A DNA stretch of 64,000 bases from the NCBI GenBank assembly GCA_019915135.1, contig JAHLMK010000032.1, positions 169,546 to 233,545 on the forward strand, given 5' to 3'. Below are positions 43,242-53,423 of this stretch, one piece after another (the stretch's first letter is position 1; the number at the start of each line of letters is the position of its first letter). The stretch is from Strobilurus pachycystidiatus. Taxonomy: Eukaryota; Basidiomycota; Agaricomycetes; Agaricales; Physalacriaceae. The notes under the pieces are model-generated. The model did no database searches and was not told where the DNA came from. It worked only from the letters and a program-made list of their open reading frames with translations. Both the position numbers and the translations under genes were made by a program.

Positions 43242-44416
43242 GGCGGGATCAGCGCTTCGTCAAATAAGCTTCTGCTCGGACGGTTGCTCTCTTGTGCGAC
43301 TTGTTGATGCACTTGCGGTCCGATGACTCAGAACGCTCCTTGTCCTTGACAATGACTCGGAGGTTCTGTATCTCTTCTTAATGACACTCATTTGAAGCAG
43401 AACATTCACGCACAATACATATTCAAATTCGTCAACGCTGCGTTCAAGATAAGTTGAGATGTTTGTTGGCCATCTGAATTTCCACACTACGATATCGATT
43501 GCAGATTCCATCAGGACAATATACAGGCAACGTATGTTACATCCATATCTACTCGTCGACGATGAGACTCTTTCGATAGTAGATAGAATCTTGACACCCA
43601 CACGAGAAACACTGACAACCGTCTAGCCCTCACTTCCTGACCCTCCCAAAACAACAGATGTCTCCACGAAGGAGAAAACAGCAAAAAATAACACTCGCAA
43701 AGCGATGCTTTCGCACCAGTCCCAGAGTAGTCTGAATCGAGTTCCGCATCTAAGACGCGGGCCACGAAGTGCACTGAAAGACGACAGCCGCCTCCCTTCC
43801 GAGAGTTAAAAACGCAGTGTCGCCCAATCCCCGAAGCATATCCCAAGATCGCACACCGCGCCCTCCTCTTGCGAATCTTCGGGCAACAATGCAGCGCGCA
43901 ATCGTCTTTCTGGTATGCCCCGCTGTCCATTAGGACAGAGCCCGGCTAGAGCCGATCGAAGGGGGACTAGAATACTCAGACCTTAGCCCGCTCACGAAAT
44001 ATGGATCCTTCATACGAAGAATCCTGTGCGTAGTGAGCCTCGTAGCTTTGGAACTGGTGGTCGTGGAACAAGAGCAAGAGCAATTTCCCAAATTTTGTTG
44101 ATGCATGACTCAGCATGATCGATCGATCATCGGATATCCCCAGCAGGGGATCATTGCCCTGAGTACTAATTCGACGCCACATCCGCCACATTCAGGTCAG
44201 GTCGATGCATGATACAGATGCCAATGTGCCCAAGTATGTCAACAAATTCCCAAAACAGCCATAGCGTATGCAAGTAATGATGCGCAAGTCAAGAAAACAA
44301 CGAAACAATACAAAAGTCAGAAAAAAACCAAGGTCAGACGTTATGATAGATAAGTTAAGGTAGATCAACAGGGCGCTCCAAGAAGGGGTCCCAAAGGCCA
44401 CTACGCCCTCGTCGTG
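43242..44416. other. intergenic, no confident gene
   Basis: About 1.2 kb upstream of the Cys-cluster gene. A 139-codon minus-strand frame at 43511-43930 has no domain and a composition unlike its neighbours; I do not support it. It may hold 5' untranslated exons of the Cys-cluster gene. Confidence 0.4.
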
Positions 44417-46969
44417 CTAGGCGGAGCTTTCCAGCCCAGCCTTGCTCACCCTGCGCATGGGCTGCAGGGTGTTTTCGTCTACTGGAGCCCGTCGAGCATG
44501 GCGGTAGCGCCCAGTAGCATCCCTGATCTCCATCTCCTGCGCCGAGTCTCCGTAGCCGCCGTGATCCAGGCCGCCAGCGCTCAAAGCTTCTGGTGGAAGA
44601 CTTTCCCTGATATGCCCACCACGACGTCCACCGGCAGCCACACCATAACTCCCACCATAGGATCCCCCGCCGTCACCGTTCGTGGGTACATCTCCGGTGG
44701 AATGATTCGGCGGTTGTACCCCGACGGATTTGCCACCCAGTTCCTCTTCCTCAAACGTCATCAGCTCGCTAACAAAGCCAATATTGGGTGATATGCCCTT
44801 GCGGCGCTCCAGGACGAATTGATAGGCCCTTGACAATGTCCAATGGTTGGCATGAATAAGATAAGCAATGACGGCAGTGACGCTTCTTGATTTGCCCGCC
44901 TTGCAGTGCACATAGGTCGGTGCAGAATGTAACCGGGCATCATCTAGACATACGCTGTCCATCAGCATTTCCGCCTGACACCGACAGTTCTGATTGTACG
45001 CACCGAGAATATCGCATACTTCCCTCACACCTCGCGCAATCCCATCCTCCTCCACGGTATCTCTCATGGGAATCTTCACGTAACGTTCGAACGTCTGCGT
45101 CAAGTTAAGATCATCTTCGCACTCCGCGGCGATGTTCAATATCCTTCGCACCCCCAATGATTGGAGTTCCGCTACGTGCTCGGATGTCGTGAGCTCTGGA
45201 CCGAGGAAGAGGAAGCCAGGTAGAATAGTGCTGACAACGAACGAGAAGGGCTCTTCTGTTGTTAGAGGGTCGTCTGGGCGTGCCGTGGACGGCGCGGACG
45301 GGATGTACGACGAAGGCCCTGAAGGGAATCGGTTATGGGCCGTCGGGGTATGAGGTGGTGTGAAATAAGCGGAATAAATGTCCCCAGGCGATGTCGGTGA
45401 AGTAACCCAATGATTGGCAGATGCAGGCGGTGTATTGTGGTTCGAGTGTGTGAGGTTAAGATGTGAGGGCGATGGCGGGCCATGGAGTGATAGAGGAGGG
45501 ACCGCTAATGTGGCCGATTTTATGGGTATCGTGCGGACCTGCAGTTTCGGTATGGAGTTGAGTCGCTCTGCCGATGAGGTATCGAGACGACGAAGGTTTG
45601 GTGCGCTGGGCCGACGCTGTGGAGGTGGAGGCCGTCTGAAACCGGCTTGCGAGGGTGGCGGCGATGGTGTCACGTCCATTATGTTCACAAGCGCAGAATT
45701 GGGCTCGGCAATTTTGGTGATACGACCATTACCGAGCATGGCGCCAGGCATTATGGGGAGGGGCGAGAGTGGTGGAGGGAAATGTGAGTCACTGGTGGAA
45801 GAGGTAGAAGATGCAGATTGCGATATTTCAACTTCAAGGCTTGATTTGGGATGAAAGGGCTGGTGTGTGTCGAGCTGAAACACACCATTGCCGACGCCGG
45901 TCCTCCTTCCGAGAGCCTCATCAGTGAATCGCCCGGCAGTGTCTGACACTATGAGCGTTTCGAGATCAGGATGGTGGCCTGCAGATCCAATACCACCAAG
46001 CAGGTAGTCCGCGCTTCCGAAACTGAGCAATGGTGCGATGACGGGTAGAAGGGCCCAGGCGGGGACAGCCATATTCTCCCTGTCGCGGATGTCCATCTCG
46101 TCGTCATAGACGATGACATCGCCATCCCATGGCCCGCCTGGCTGCATGAGCTCTTCCCAGGTACGCTTGCCGTCCTCTGTGGTGATATATTGCTTGAGAG
46201 AGTCGAGCGATGCAAGACCGCCACCGGGCTTACGACAGCGCTTGAGGATGAGCGACGGGATCGCGATAGGTATGCTGTGCAGTATGTGGAAAGACAGATG
46301 GGCAGGAAGGGGCCGAGTGTCGATGAGGAGCGGGCGTGTCGGAGATGACAGCCGAGAATAAAGAGATCCTGCGTCGACTGGCTGGGGAACGCGGCAACGG
46401 TACTCGCTTGGCGACGGCGAACGCGGCAGAGAAGAAGAATCCGAGACAGAGGAGTTGAGTGATATCGTCGGCGACGATGTTGCGTCGGAAAGCGGAGTGA
46501 AGTACGACGATGCAGTGCTCGATGCCGGGCTCGTCACTGTGTCCTGCCGCATCGGTGGCGGTGGCGAGAACGGCGGGAAGGGCGAACCCCCGGCCAAGCG
46601 CATCTTGGCCGATAGCGAATTATGCGAGCGGATGGGGCGCAGGCGGAGGTTCTTCTGCACGTTCCGGCGGAGCTGTTCCAAGGCGGCCAAGTCCTTGTTG
46701 ATGTCTGCGCCGTCGTCGTCGTCGGACAGCGTCAAGTGGTGGATGGGCGCCATGGGCGAATTGGACGGCGACGAATTGTCCGAGTCCAGTCTGAGCAGGC
46801 CATCCTCCGACTCCTCCTCATCGTCATCGTCCGAGAACTCGAGCACGGGCGAGTCGACGTCGGCCTCGATCTGGATGGCCGCAACGGGCCCACGGTCGCG
46901 CGACAGCGTCAGGCTGGGCGGCTTGCCGCGCTTGGGCTTGGTTATCGTGGTCGACGAGCCTTTGGCCAT
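44417..46969 (-). CDS. MAP-kinase-phosphatase-like protein: rhodanese plus dual-specificity phosphatase
   Basis: Removes phosphate from Tyr and Ser/Thr, probably of a MAP kinase. Exons 45004-46969 and 44417-44943 with a 60-base intron between them; 830 aa. Layout: acidic Ser-rich start; a rhodanese-like domain around residues 205-310 (RPLLIDTRPLPAHLSFHILH, GDVIVYDDEMD) in the place of the MAPK-binding CH2 domain of MKPs, without the usual catalytic Cys; a long Pro/Ser linker; then the phosphatase domain (STILPGFLFLGPELTTSEHV, LQSLGVRRILNIAAECEDDL, and the P-loop VHCKAGKSRS). Then SRAYQFVLERRKGISPNIGF, and a Gly-rich tail. The Cys-Arg catalytic loop and the general-acid Asp region are present, so it should be active. 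The intron lies just before the active-site loop. Confidence 0.9.
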   Translation of the reverse strand: MAKGSSTTITKPKRGKPPSLTLSRDRGPVAAIQIEADVDSPVLEFSDDDDEEESEDGLLRLDSDNSSPSNSPMAPIHHLTLSDDDDGADINKDLAALEQLRRNVQKNLRLRPIRSHNSLSAKMRLAGGSPFPPFSPPPPMRQDTVTSPASSTASSYFTPLSDATSSPTISLNSSVSDSSSLPRSPSPSEYRCRVPQPVDAGSLYSRLSSPTRPLLIDTRPLPAHLSFHILHSIPIAIPSLILKRCRKPGGGLASLDSLKQYITTEDGKRTWEELMQPGGPWDGDVIVYDDEMDIRDRENMAVPAWALLPVIAPLLSFGSADYLLGGIGSAGHHPDLETLIVSDTAGRFTDEALGRRTGVGNGVFQLDTHQPFHPKSSLEVEISQSASSTSSTSDSHFPPPLSPLPIMPGAMLGNGRITKIAEPNSALVNIMDVTPSPPPSQAGFRRPPPPQRRPSAPNLRRLDTSSAERLNSIPKLQVRTIPIKSATLAVPPLSLHGPPSPSHLNLTHSNHNTPPASANHWVTSPTSPGDIYSAYFTPPHTPTAHNRFPSGPSSYIPSAPSTARPDDPLTTEEPFSFVVSTILPGFLFLGPELTTSEHVAELQSLGVRRILNIAAECEDDLNLTQTFERYVKIPMRDTVEEDGIARGVREVCDILGAYNQNCRCQAEMLMDSVCLDDARLHSAPTYVHCKAGKSRSVTAVIAYLIHANHWTLSRAYQFVLERRKGISPNIGFVSELMTFEEEELGGKSVGVQPPNHSTGDVPTNGDGGGSYGGSYGVAAGGRRGGHIRESLPPEALSAGGLDHGGYGDSAQEMEIRDATGRYRHARRAPVDENTLQPMRRVSKAGLESSA

Positions 46970-48139
46970 TGTGGCATATAGTCAAGTGCTGGCTCGATCA
47001 CTTACTCTAAGACTATTGTGACCGATACAACTCTGAGTTCTCTTCAGTTCCTTTTCTCATCACTCTGTGATCATTAACTCTTACGTTCAACATCACATCT
47101 GTATACCACCCACACAGTCCTACATTCCCTCACTCTCTTACTGTTGTCTCTTTCGGTGTCACCAGCGTTGCTATGCGTCAATTACCTCATTTGAAATACG
47201 CGGAACAGCCCCCTTACAACCTCCGCAGTGGCAACCGCAACTAACCGCAACCAACGCCACAGTTCTAATACGTGGTTCACCTTACTAGTTGCAGCGCAAC
47301 CGACGGACGGCGGGTTTCAAGCATATGCCATGTCCCGAACCTGTGTCTGTGTCAGTGCAATGCGGTTTCGTTTGGTTCCAGCAGCTTCGAAGAAACGTCA
47401 AGCGCTGCTACAAGCAGGCACCAAGCGAAATACCATACCCAGTGCCCCAGACCTAACTCGGTTGACTGGACTCTTGAACGTCTGATAACGTACACAATTC
47501 AGGTGCTAACCTCTCGACAGCGGAACGGCGCGCTCTACTCGACTGAGACGGGACCGTGACCCCAAATTGAATCAAGCAAGTATGTACAGTACTCCGTCAG
47601 TCATTCAATCACACGTTACAGTCACTTATCTACTTGGAAATTGACGCAGTGCTCCAGTAGTGCTCCCCTTCCCCACCACAACGAACCGCAATGATCATCC
47701 ACTGCATTCTTTTGGCCAGGTCTCCGTTACGCCATTCATTCTCAGAAATACCTGACTCTGGACGACGATCAAACGCGTTCCACCGACGATCCGTGATGCA
47801 CTACGCATCGAATCCTAGCTACATCGTGGGGGTCCTGCGCGGCGTCCCATGCCGGGCCGCCTGCGCCACGGTGCCCGCTAGTCACGGACCATTGACTCAG
47901 GGACTTAGACAAAGACCACGCATATCCAAGAGCTCATAACACGATCTGTATCAATGAATAGGCATGTTTCCCACCCTGGGCGCTTCAATTCATTATTCGA
48001 GGACTGCAATTGGTCAATCACCAGGCCAAGTACATAAATCACCAGGTCATGATCAAGCAATGATCAAGTACATATAGTGTATGTATTCCCTTCATTCGTG
48101 AAACGCTCTTTCCTTCTGCTTGCCTATACTGTAGGCATC
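46970..48139. other. intergenic, promoters of phosphatase and hemerythrin gene 2
   Basis: About 1.2 kb between divergent genes. Several short frames (47228-47559) show no domain. Near 48010-48070 short repeated strings (atcaccagg, gatcaagtacata, tgatcaag) occur, and the hemerythrin-type promoter element is at 48002-48018. Confidence 0.45.
48002..48018 (+). promoter_or_regulatory. promoter element shared by both hemerythrin genes, copy 2
   Basis: Same 17 bases as 34953-34969, here 138 bases before the start codon of hemerythrin gene 2, again preceded by a GCGCTTCAATTCA-like string. The two promoters share little else, so this element stands out as conserved. Confidence 0.65.
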
Positions 48140-49123
48140 ATGTCTTTCCCTCTTATTCGTGAGTCCACTTCCTGTGCACACTCAGCGCGCATTGACGCGT
48201 TCACAGCCATGCCACCAGGCGACCACAAAGACTTGTGGGATGTCCAGGCAATGTGAGCATGCACGCCGCTTCGCTGCCCCACCCATTGAAGCATACATTC
48301 GCGCAGGCAGATGACTGTCGTCCACAACGTTTTCATCCGAGCCCTCAACTCGATTCTCAGGAACGCTCCTCTAGTGACTGCTGCTCGATTCGAGGGATTC
48401 AGGACATTCTGTCTGGCATTTGTCAGCTCCTCTTCGCCTCGTGTATCTTTCCCCCTGATCTCACCTTGCAACCCGACAGACAGATACCCTCCAAGATCAC
48501 CACGACCGTGAAGAGGAGGCATACTTTCCTGCGATCGAGAAGCACACGGGCAAAGGCAGCCTCGCCGTCAACGTCGAGCAACATAAAGCCTTTCATGACG
48601 ATTTCGAGGCGTTCCTGGGCTACATACGGAACGTGAAGGTCGACGAATACAAAGCCGAGACGTTTATTCCCCTCATAAACGCCTTTGGTACGACCCTCGT
48701 CCCTCATCTTCACGACGTATGTTACTCCTTGTATCATGGCAAACTCCCGCTCATGTACATAAATATCTTTGCAGGAGATTGCGACCCTTGATGGTGCTGT
48801 GCTTCGCGCATCGGTGTCCAAGGCAGATATGGCCGCGGTGCATAAGGGGGTAGCAGAGCACGCAAAAAACACGGCGTCGTTTTCGTACACCCTGCCTTTC
48901 TTTGTTACCTGTCTGGACACGAAAGAGGCCCCATGGTACGTGCCCTCCGGGTCCGTGCTCTTCCTCTCCTTCTTTAGCTGACGCGCTGTACAGGTTCGGT
49001 TTCCCAATAGTGGTCACTTGGGTTTTGAACCTTTGGCCAGGGAATGCTAGCAAGCACAAGGATGCGTGGACCTTCGGAGAGTTCGATACATGGGGTCGTC
49101 GTAGAACGGAGAACGCTCTGTGA
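48140..49123 (+). CDS. hemerythrin-like (HHE domain) protein, copy 2
   Basis: Paralogue of the gene at 35064, same strand, 13 kb away. Exons 48140-48158, 48207-48252, 48307-48421, 48480-48716, 48775-48935, 48994-49123: lengths 19, 46, 115, 237, 161 and 130, each identical to copy 1; 235 aa. The same ligand-type residues are kept: VVHNVFIRALNSIL, LQDHHDREEEAYFPAIE, EQHKAFHDDFEAF and LVPHLHDEIATL. The second His of the EQHxAFHH stretch is kept, although the following His is Asp. Protein differences cluster between exons 4 and 5 (SKADMAAVHKGVAEHAKNTA). Both copies look functional; they may differ in regulation or ligand. Biochemical role unknown. Confidence 0.9.
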
Positions 49124-49306
49124 TTCGTCTGCTGTCTTGGCTTGCTCGCGATAAGATTGTCATGTTTTTACTCTCCACAACGGCTTCCTTTGTTTCCCGT
49201 CCTTATACTTCACAATCAACGAAGACAACTTCTGCGAGTCTTGGGTCACCAGATAAGTCAAGGGTATGGATGAATTGTGTATATGTGTATAGGAATCGTC
49301 GGCAGA

Positions 49307-52300
49307 CTACACCGCCGTCGTGCTGTTCCCAGTACTATTAGTGCCTTTCTCCTCGGCGACTTCTATGTCCCTTGTCTTTATCCCTCGGCTGCGAAACAGG
49401 GTCACCACTCCCTCGAACCAGGACCGAGTGGTTCTGTTTTTCGGTAGCAGTGTCTGCATAGATTCAGTAGAAGGAGAGGCCTGTTTAGAATTAGTGGCAT
49501 GAAGACGAAGTGAGTTTTGTCACTCACGGATGTGATAGAATCACAGCTCGCACATATCGAGGTCACCCCCGACATCTGGTGCACAGACCGCAGGAACGTG
49601 GAGACTGTAGGGCCCAAGCTGGAGAATGTATCATATGTGATCAACTTCTGCGGCCAACAGTGATATGGTTCGTGGGGGTCCTCATGTAATGACAATATAT
49701 GGCCATACACAGTTGAAGCCTCGTCGGATACAGCAAAATCAAGCAACGATTGCCCGATCAGGTTCCATACATTCTTGTCAACCAAAGCTGCCAGAGTTTC
49801 CAGCCTTCCCCTTCGATCGACATCGCCTAGTATCAAGATCTTTGCAGCGTTGGTGAGGGCGCTAGGATCGGAGAGGTACAACATTGTCCCGTCATACACG
49901 GCCGGTGAGAGCGACTTCACCGTGTGCAGAGCATCTATGAAAGCGGAGACGGAGAAGATATATGAGATGTGGTCTGTGCTAGGCTCGAGTAGAAAGTTGT
50001 GCCAAATCGTGCTCAACCAGTCGCGCGCGATGAGCTCCGAGTATACGGTGGATGTTAAGTGTGTACACTGTGAGCGGTGTACAAATTCCAGGATCTCTGC
50101 CAACAGCTGAGGCTGTATAACGGTAGGATCATGGAAGACGACGGCCATGATTCGACCCACATTTCTAGCTGAGTCAGAGAACCAGCCGATGTAATCATGG
50201 GCAAGTCGCTGATCTAGAACGAGGGAGCGGAAGAGAATATGTAGTAGTTCCCATTTGTGCTGCAAGGTCAAGGTGTCCTGCTCAAGAGCACCAGAGTCGA
50301 TCAAACCGCGCAAAGAATAGAATGTTGCGCGAGGGATGTTCGAATGCCTTTGATACATGGCAAAGTCGTTAAGACCGGGCATCATGCCGAGATATTCCTG
50401 AATATTTTCAACGAGCTTGTCGAGCAGGGGATCATACTCGCGGCTGGTCTGGTGAACAAAATCGGTTTGAACCATGGCAAGGTGGAGCTTTATGTCGCTG
50501 GGAACGTCGACATATTCTGAGCCTACACAGAAGTCGCAATAAACCGCCGACAGAAGGAAGTCGCAGAGGGACGGGTACGCCGCGTGTCCGATGATTGACA
50601 GGAAATCGAGTGGTTTGTCCATGCGTCGATCATCCAGAAGCTGGAGCGTGGTATTGAGGCGCTTGTTGCTCTCTTTATGTCCACCAACCTGGGTAGTCAC
50701 TGAGAAGTGAATCTCCCGGGATTCGTCACAATTGGTCATGGAGCAGTCATGAGATGAGGAGAAGAATCCAATGAAGTCCTTCCAGAAAGGTGAGTCAACC
50801 TGCCCAGCATCCAGCCAGCCAAGACCGTCCTTGAGTGCGTTGCGAAAGATGAGTACCCAGGTTATGGCGTCGAGCTTCGCAGAGTTGGGTGCCCCTTTGA
50901 TGAACTCTTCGCGTATAAACCTTACAGAGTTCTTGCGGTCAAGGCCATTCAGCAGATTCGGGAAATATTGTGTCAAATCGCTGTGCCCTGACGAGTACGG
51001 CTCTGTAATCGGCTTGGTCACCGGAAACGAGTTTGGATCGAACCGAACAACGGCCCGACAGAGGCGTGCAAAGGCACCCCGCATGTATGGCAAGTTGTAT
51101 TCGGGCGATGCTGCCACTGCGAGGATTGCACGTGTAATATTAGGGAGTTCTTTCTTCACCGTCTCTAGGCTCCGAAGCGACAGATGGCTGAAAGCCTGCA
51201 TGATAACGCGATGGACAGAGTAACTGGTCGACTTCTTGTACAGCCAAACCAGCGCCCGGGCGTCGAGGGCCTCGCCCTCGAGCTCTACCGCTTTCTTTTC
51301 TAGATTCTTTAAGGACCATTTCTCCCGTTTCTTTTCTTCGGGTGTGGATTTCCGCATGAACAGCCAAAAACGATAGATTGCCGATCGATGGAAAAGGTAC
51401 GCGATGTACTTGAACAGCGGGTACGAATAGAACGCCAATGGGCTCTTGTACGGGCAACGCGGTTTGAAAACAGGGAGGAGGGTAGTCATGAAGTATGCCA
51501 CGAAGGCGATGGCAGCGACGGTTCCAACGAGTCCGGATATGGACGTGCTGAGGGAATGGACATACAGGACGAGACCTGCAAAGTAGAGGCCAAGAGAGAG
51601 GTGCATGATCATCGGCAGAAGCCCGATGATCATGGGGACACACCACCCCTTCAAGTTCTCGAGACGGAACTGGCGAACACGACACCGTTCGCGTGGTGCA
51701 CCTGATGTGTGGGCAAGGTATTGATGGATCCATTGCTTGGAGACGACCGTGAAGAGCGCCGTCGTCAAGCTCAGTGACAAGCTTGTGAACCATAGGGTGT
51801 TCACCCAAGAGTCCATCTGGCTGGCGTGGAAGACGGTGTCGGGCGTGATGGGGGAAGGCGGCACAGCAGAGACATTGCCACCCTCAGAGGCAGCACGCGT
51901 TACGCCGATAAGCTCGTGCATGAGGTAGGCTCCCATCTTCGTGTAGTCAGGCGATAGGTTTTGAGAGACCTGCACGACGAAGGTTGTCACCACTGCCGAG
52001 AACAGACCGGCCTGTGTAAGGTAATTGTAAGAGCGTAATCACAGAGAGGATACATGCAAACTCACGAAAACTAACAGAACATCAAGACCATCCCTCCAAT
52101 CCTCGACCATGTCCAAATCCAGCTTCGAACATTCATCCCAGAATGCCTTCCAGACACGCGCATTGGGTCCCATTTCGGTGAATGGCTCGTCTTCCGCGTA
52201 CTTGTCCTCGTAGTCGAATAAATCGTTGGTAGCTGTTTGAGACGTTAGCGACAATTGAAGGCCTAAAGTGACTGAACATACGTCTTGGCGCTCGGTCGCG

Positions 52301-52456
52301 CACGGACTTTGAATAGAATCCCCGTCTCTTTCTCCTTTTCCGCGAATCCTTGTAGTGGGTGTTTGCTGGTCTGTCCGTGGTCCAACCAGCGTCGTCCTCC
52401 GACTCCGACGAGGAGCGCTCTTCGGATGTAGATCTGGATCTGGATCTGATAGACAT
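49307..52456 (-). CDS. DUF6535 family membrane protein, copy A
   Basis: Agaricomycete-expanded membrane family of unknown function. Exons 52282-52456, 52066-52232, 49528-52011, 49307-49480; 999 aa. The N-terminus is Arg/Ser-rich. It is followed by NDLFDYEDKYAEDEPFTEMG and ARVWKAFWDECSKLDLDMVE, and four predicted membrane segments make up the DUF6535 core: GLFSAVVTTFVVQVSQ, TLWFTSLSLSLTTALFTVVS, KGWCVPMIIGLLPMIMHLSL with GLYFAGLVLYVHSL, and VGTVAAIAFVAYFMTTLLPV. About 700 residues of soluble helical repeats follow (SVRFIREEF, DAITWVLIFRNALKDGLGWL, KILILGDVDRRGRLETLAAL). The last exon is short. Intact; the paralogue is copy B at 58635, in inverted orientation. Confidence 0.88.
51340..51645 (-). 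repeat. near-identical tract shared with DUF6535 copy B
   Basis: 306 bases of copy A align without gaps to 59442-59747 of copy B with about 8 mismatches counted by eye, most at third codon positions. Three identical runs of about 70-80 bases occur. It covers the third and fourth membrane segments through RFWLF. Confidence 0.8.
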
Positions 52457-52740
52457 TTCGAATCGGGTTGCCAGTGGAGGAAGTGTGAGAGGAGAGTATG
52501 TGTGGCGTAGTTTTGTCGAAAAGAGATGGTTTATTGAACAGTGAGGCCCGATGATCTCGCTGGCCCTTTATCCTTTTCTTGTGTCACCGTCGATCTACCT
52601 GGGACACATCAGTTATCTTGTAATTGTCATAGATTGCAATTGTTCTATGATAGCAACGCGGCCAGGAAACCCACCTGAAGAGTATATCCAATGTCCACGT
52701 AGGTAGCAATTTACAGTCGTCGTATGGATGAAGTACAGCT

Positions 52741-53142
52741 TCAGATGGAGTCACAGCATTCTTCGAGGTGAAGGACTCTTCCCACGATGTGCGAGTCCGA
52801 GTCCTCATGTGGAATATATGGGGCAATCAATGATGAGCAGACCACAGTTGCCTCGGGGCCTTTGGGACTGTGGCGCAGTTCCGGATAGCTGTTAAGCCTG
52901 GTCAGCTGCGTCGCCACCACAGAGGGCAGAGTTGGCGCAAAGTCGGCCCAGTAAATCTGGCTGATATATGGGTCGAGAATGTCCCAGGCATTGGTGGACC
53001 ATGGTGGCGGCGGGAAGGCAAGGACATCTCGCCCACGTGGCTTGCACGTGGCACTCATGAGTCTGATCCCCCCAACGAACTTTCGGCAGTCCTCTGTCGA
53101 TAGCCTACGATAGCCACCGCGATGCATCATTTCATTCGCCAT
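52741..53142 (-). CDS. hypothetical protein (weak)
   Basis: 133-codon intronless frame from the ATG at 53142 (MANEMMHRGGYRRLSTEDCR), with a coding-like middle (PPPPWSTNAWDILDPYISQI, YWADFAPTLPSVVATQLTRL). No family recognised. It sits between DUF6535 copy A and the amidohydrolase. The downstream frame 52584-52826 could be a further exon. Confidence 0.35.
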   Translation of the reverse strand: MANEMMHRGGYRRLSTEDCRKFVGGIRLMSATCKPRGRDVLAFPPPPWSTNAWDILDPYISQIYWADFAPTLPSVVATQLTRLNSYPELRHSPKGPEATVVCSSLIAPYIPHEDSDSHIVGRVLHLEECCDSI

Positions 53143-53423
53143 AACCCCGTCTGCCAGATATCTCGGTTCTGGTCGTGATAGTTACCTCCTGGCAACATGC
53201 CAGCCACCGATATCATAGTATTAGTAATCCAGACATTCTTGAAGCTGAATGAAATTTCACGTTTGTGTCAACTTACGCGCGAGTTCTTATTGCTTGTGTG
53301 ACCAAAGCCGGCCTCCCTTTTTTTGTTTTGCCAAACCTACCTTGACTCTTGAGGTCAGAAGTGCGGTGCTGATGAGCTGCCAGTCCCAAAACTCGCATCT
53401 AAATGATCATGTTTATGGTGGAA

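Noticed and set aside
43511..43930. 139-codon minus-strand frame upstream of the Cys-cluster gene
   Set aside because: Cys/Arg-rich composition without a domain; no acceptable splice join to the downstream gene was found.
47228..47559. Overlapping frames between phosphatase and hemerythrin gene 2
   Set aside because: Two frames over the same bases with no domain in either; taken as intergenic.
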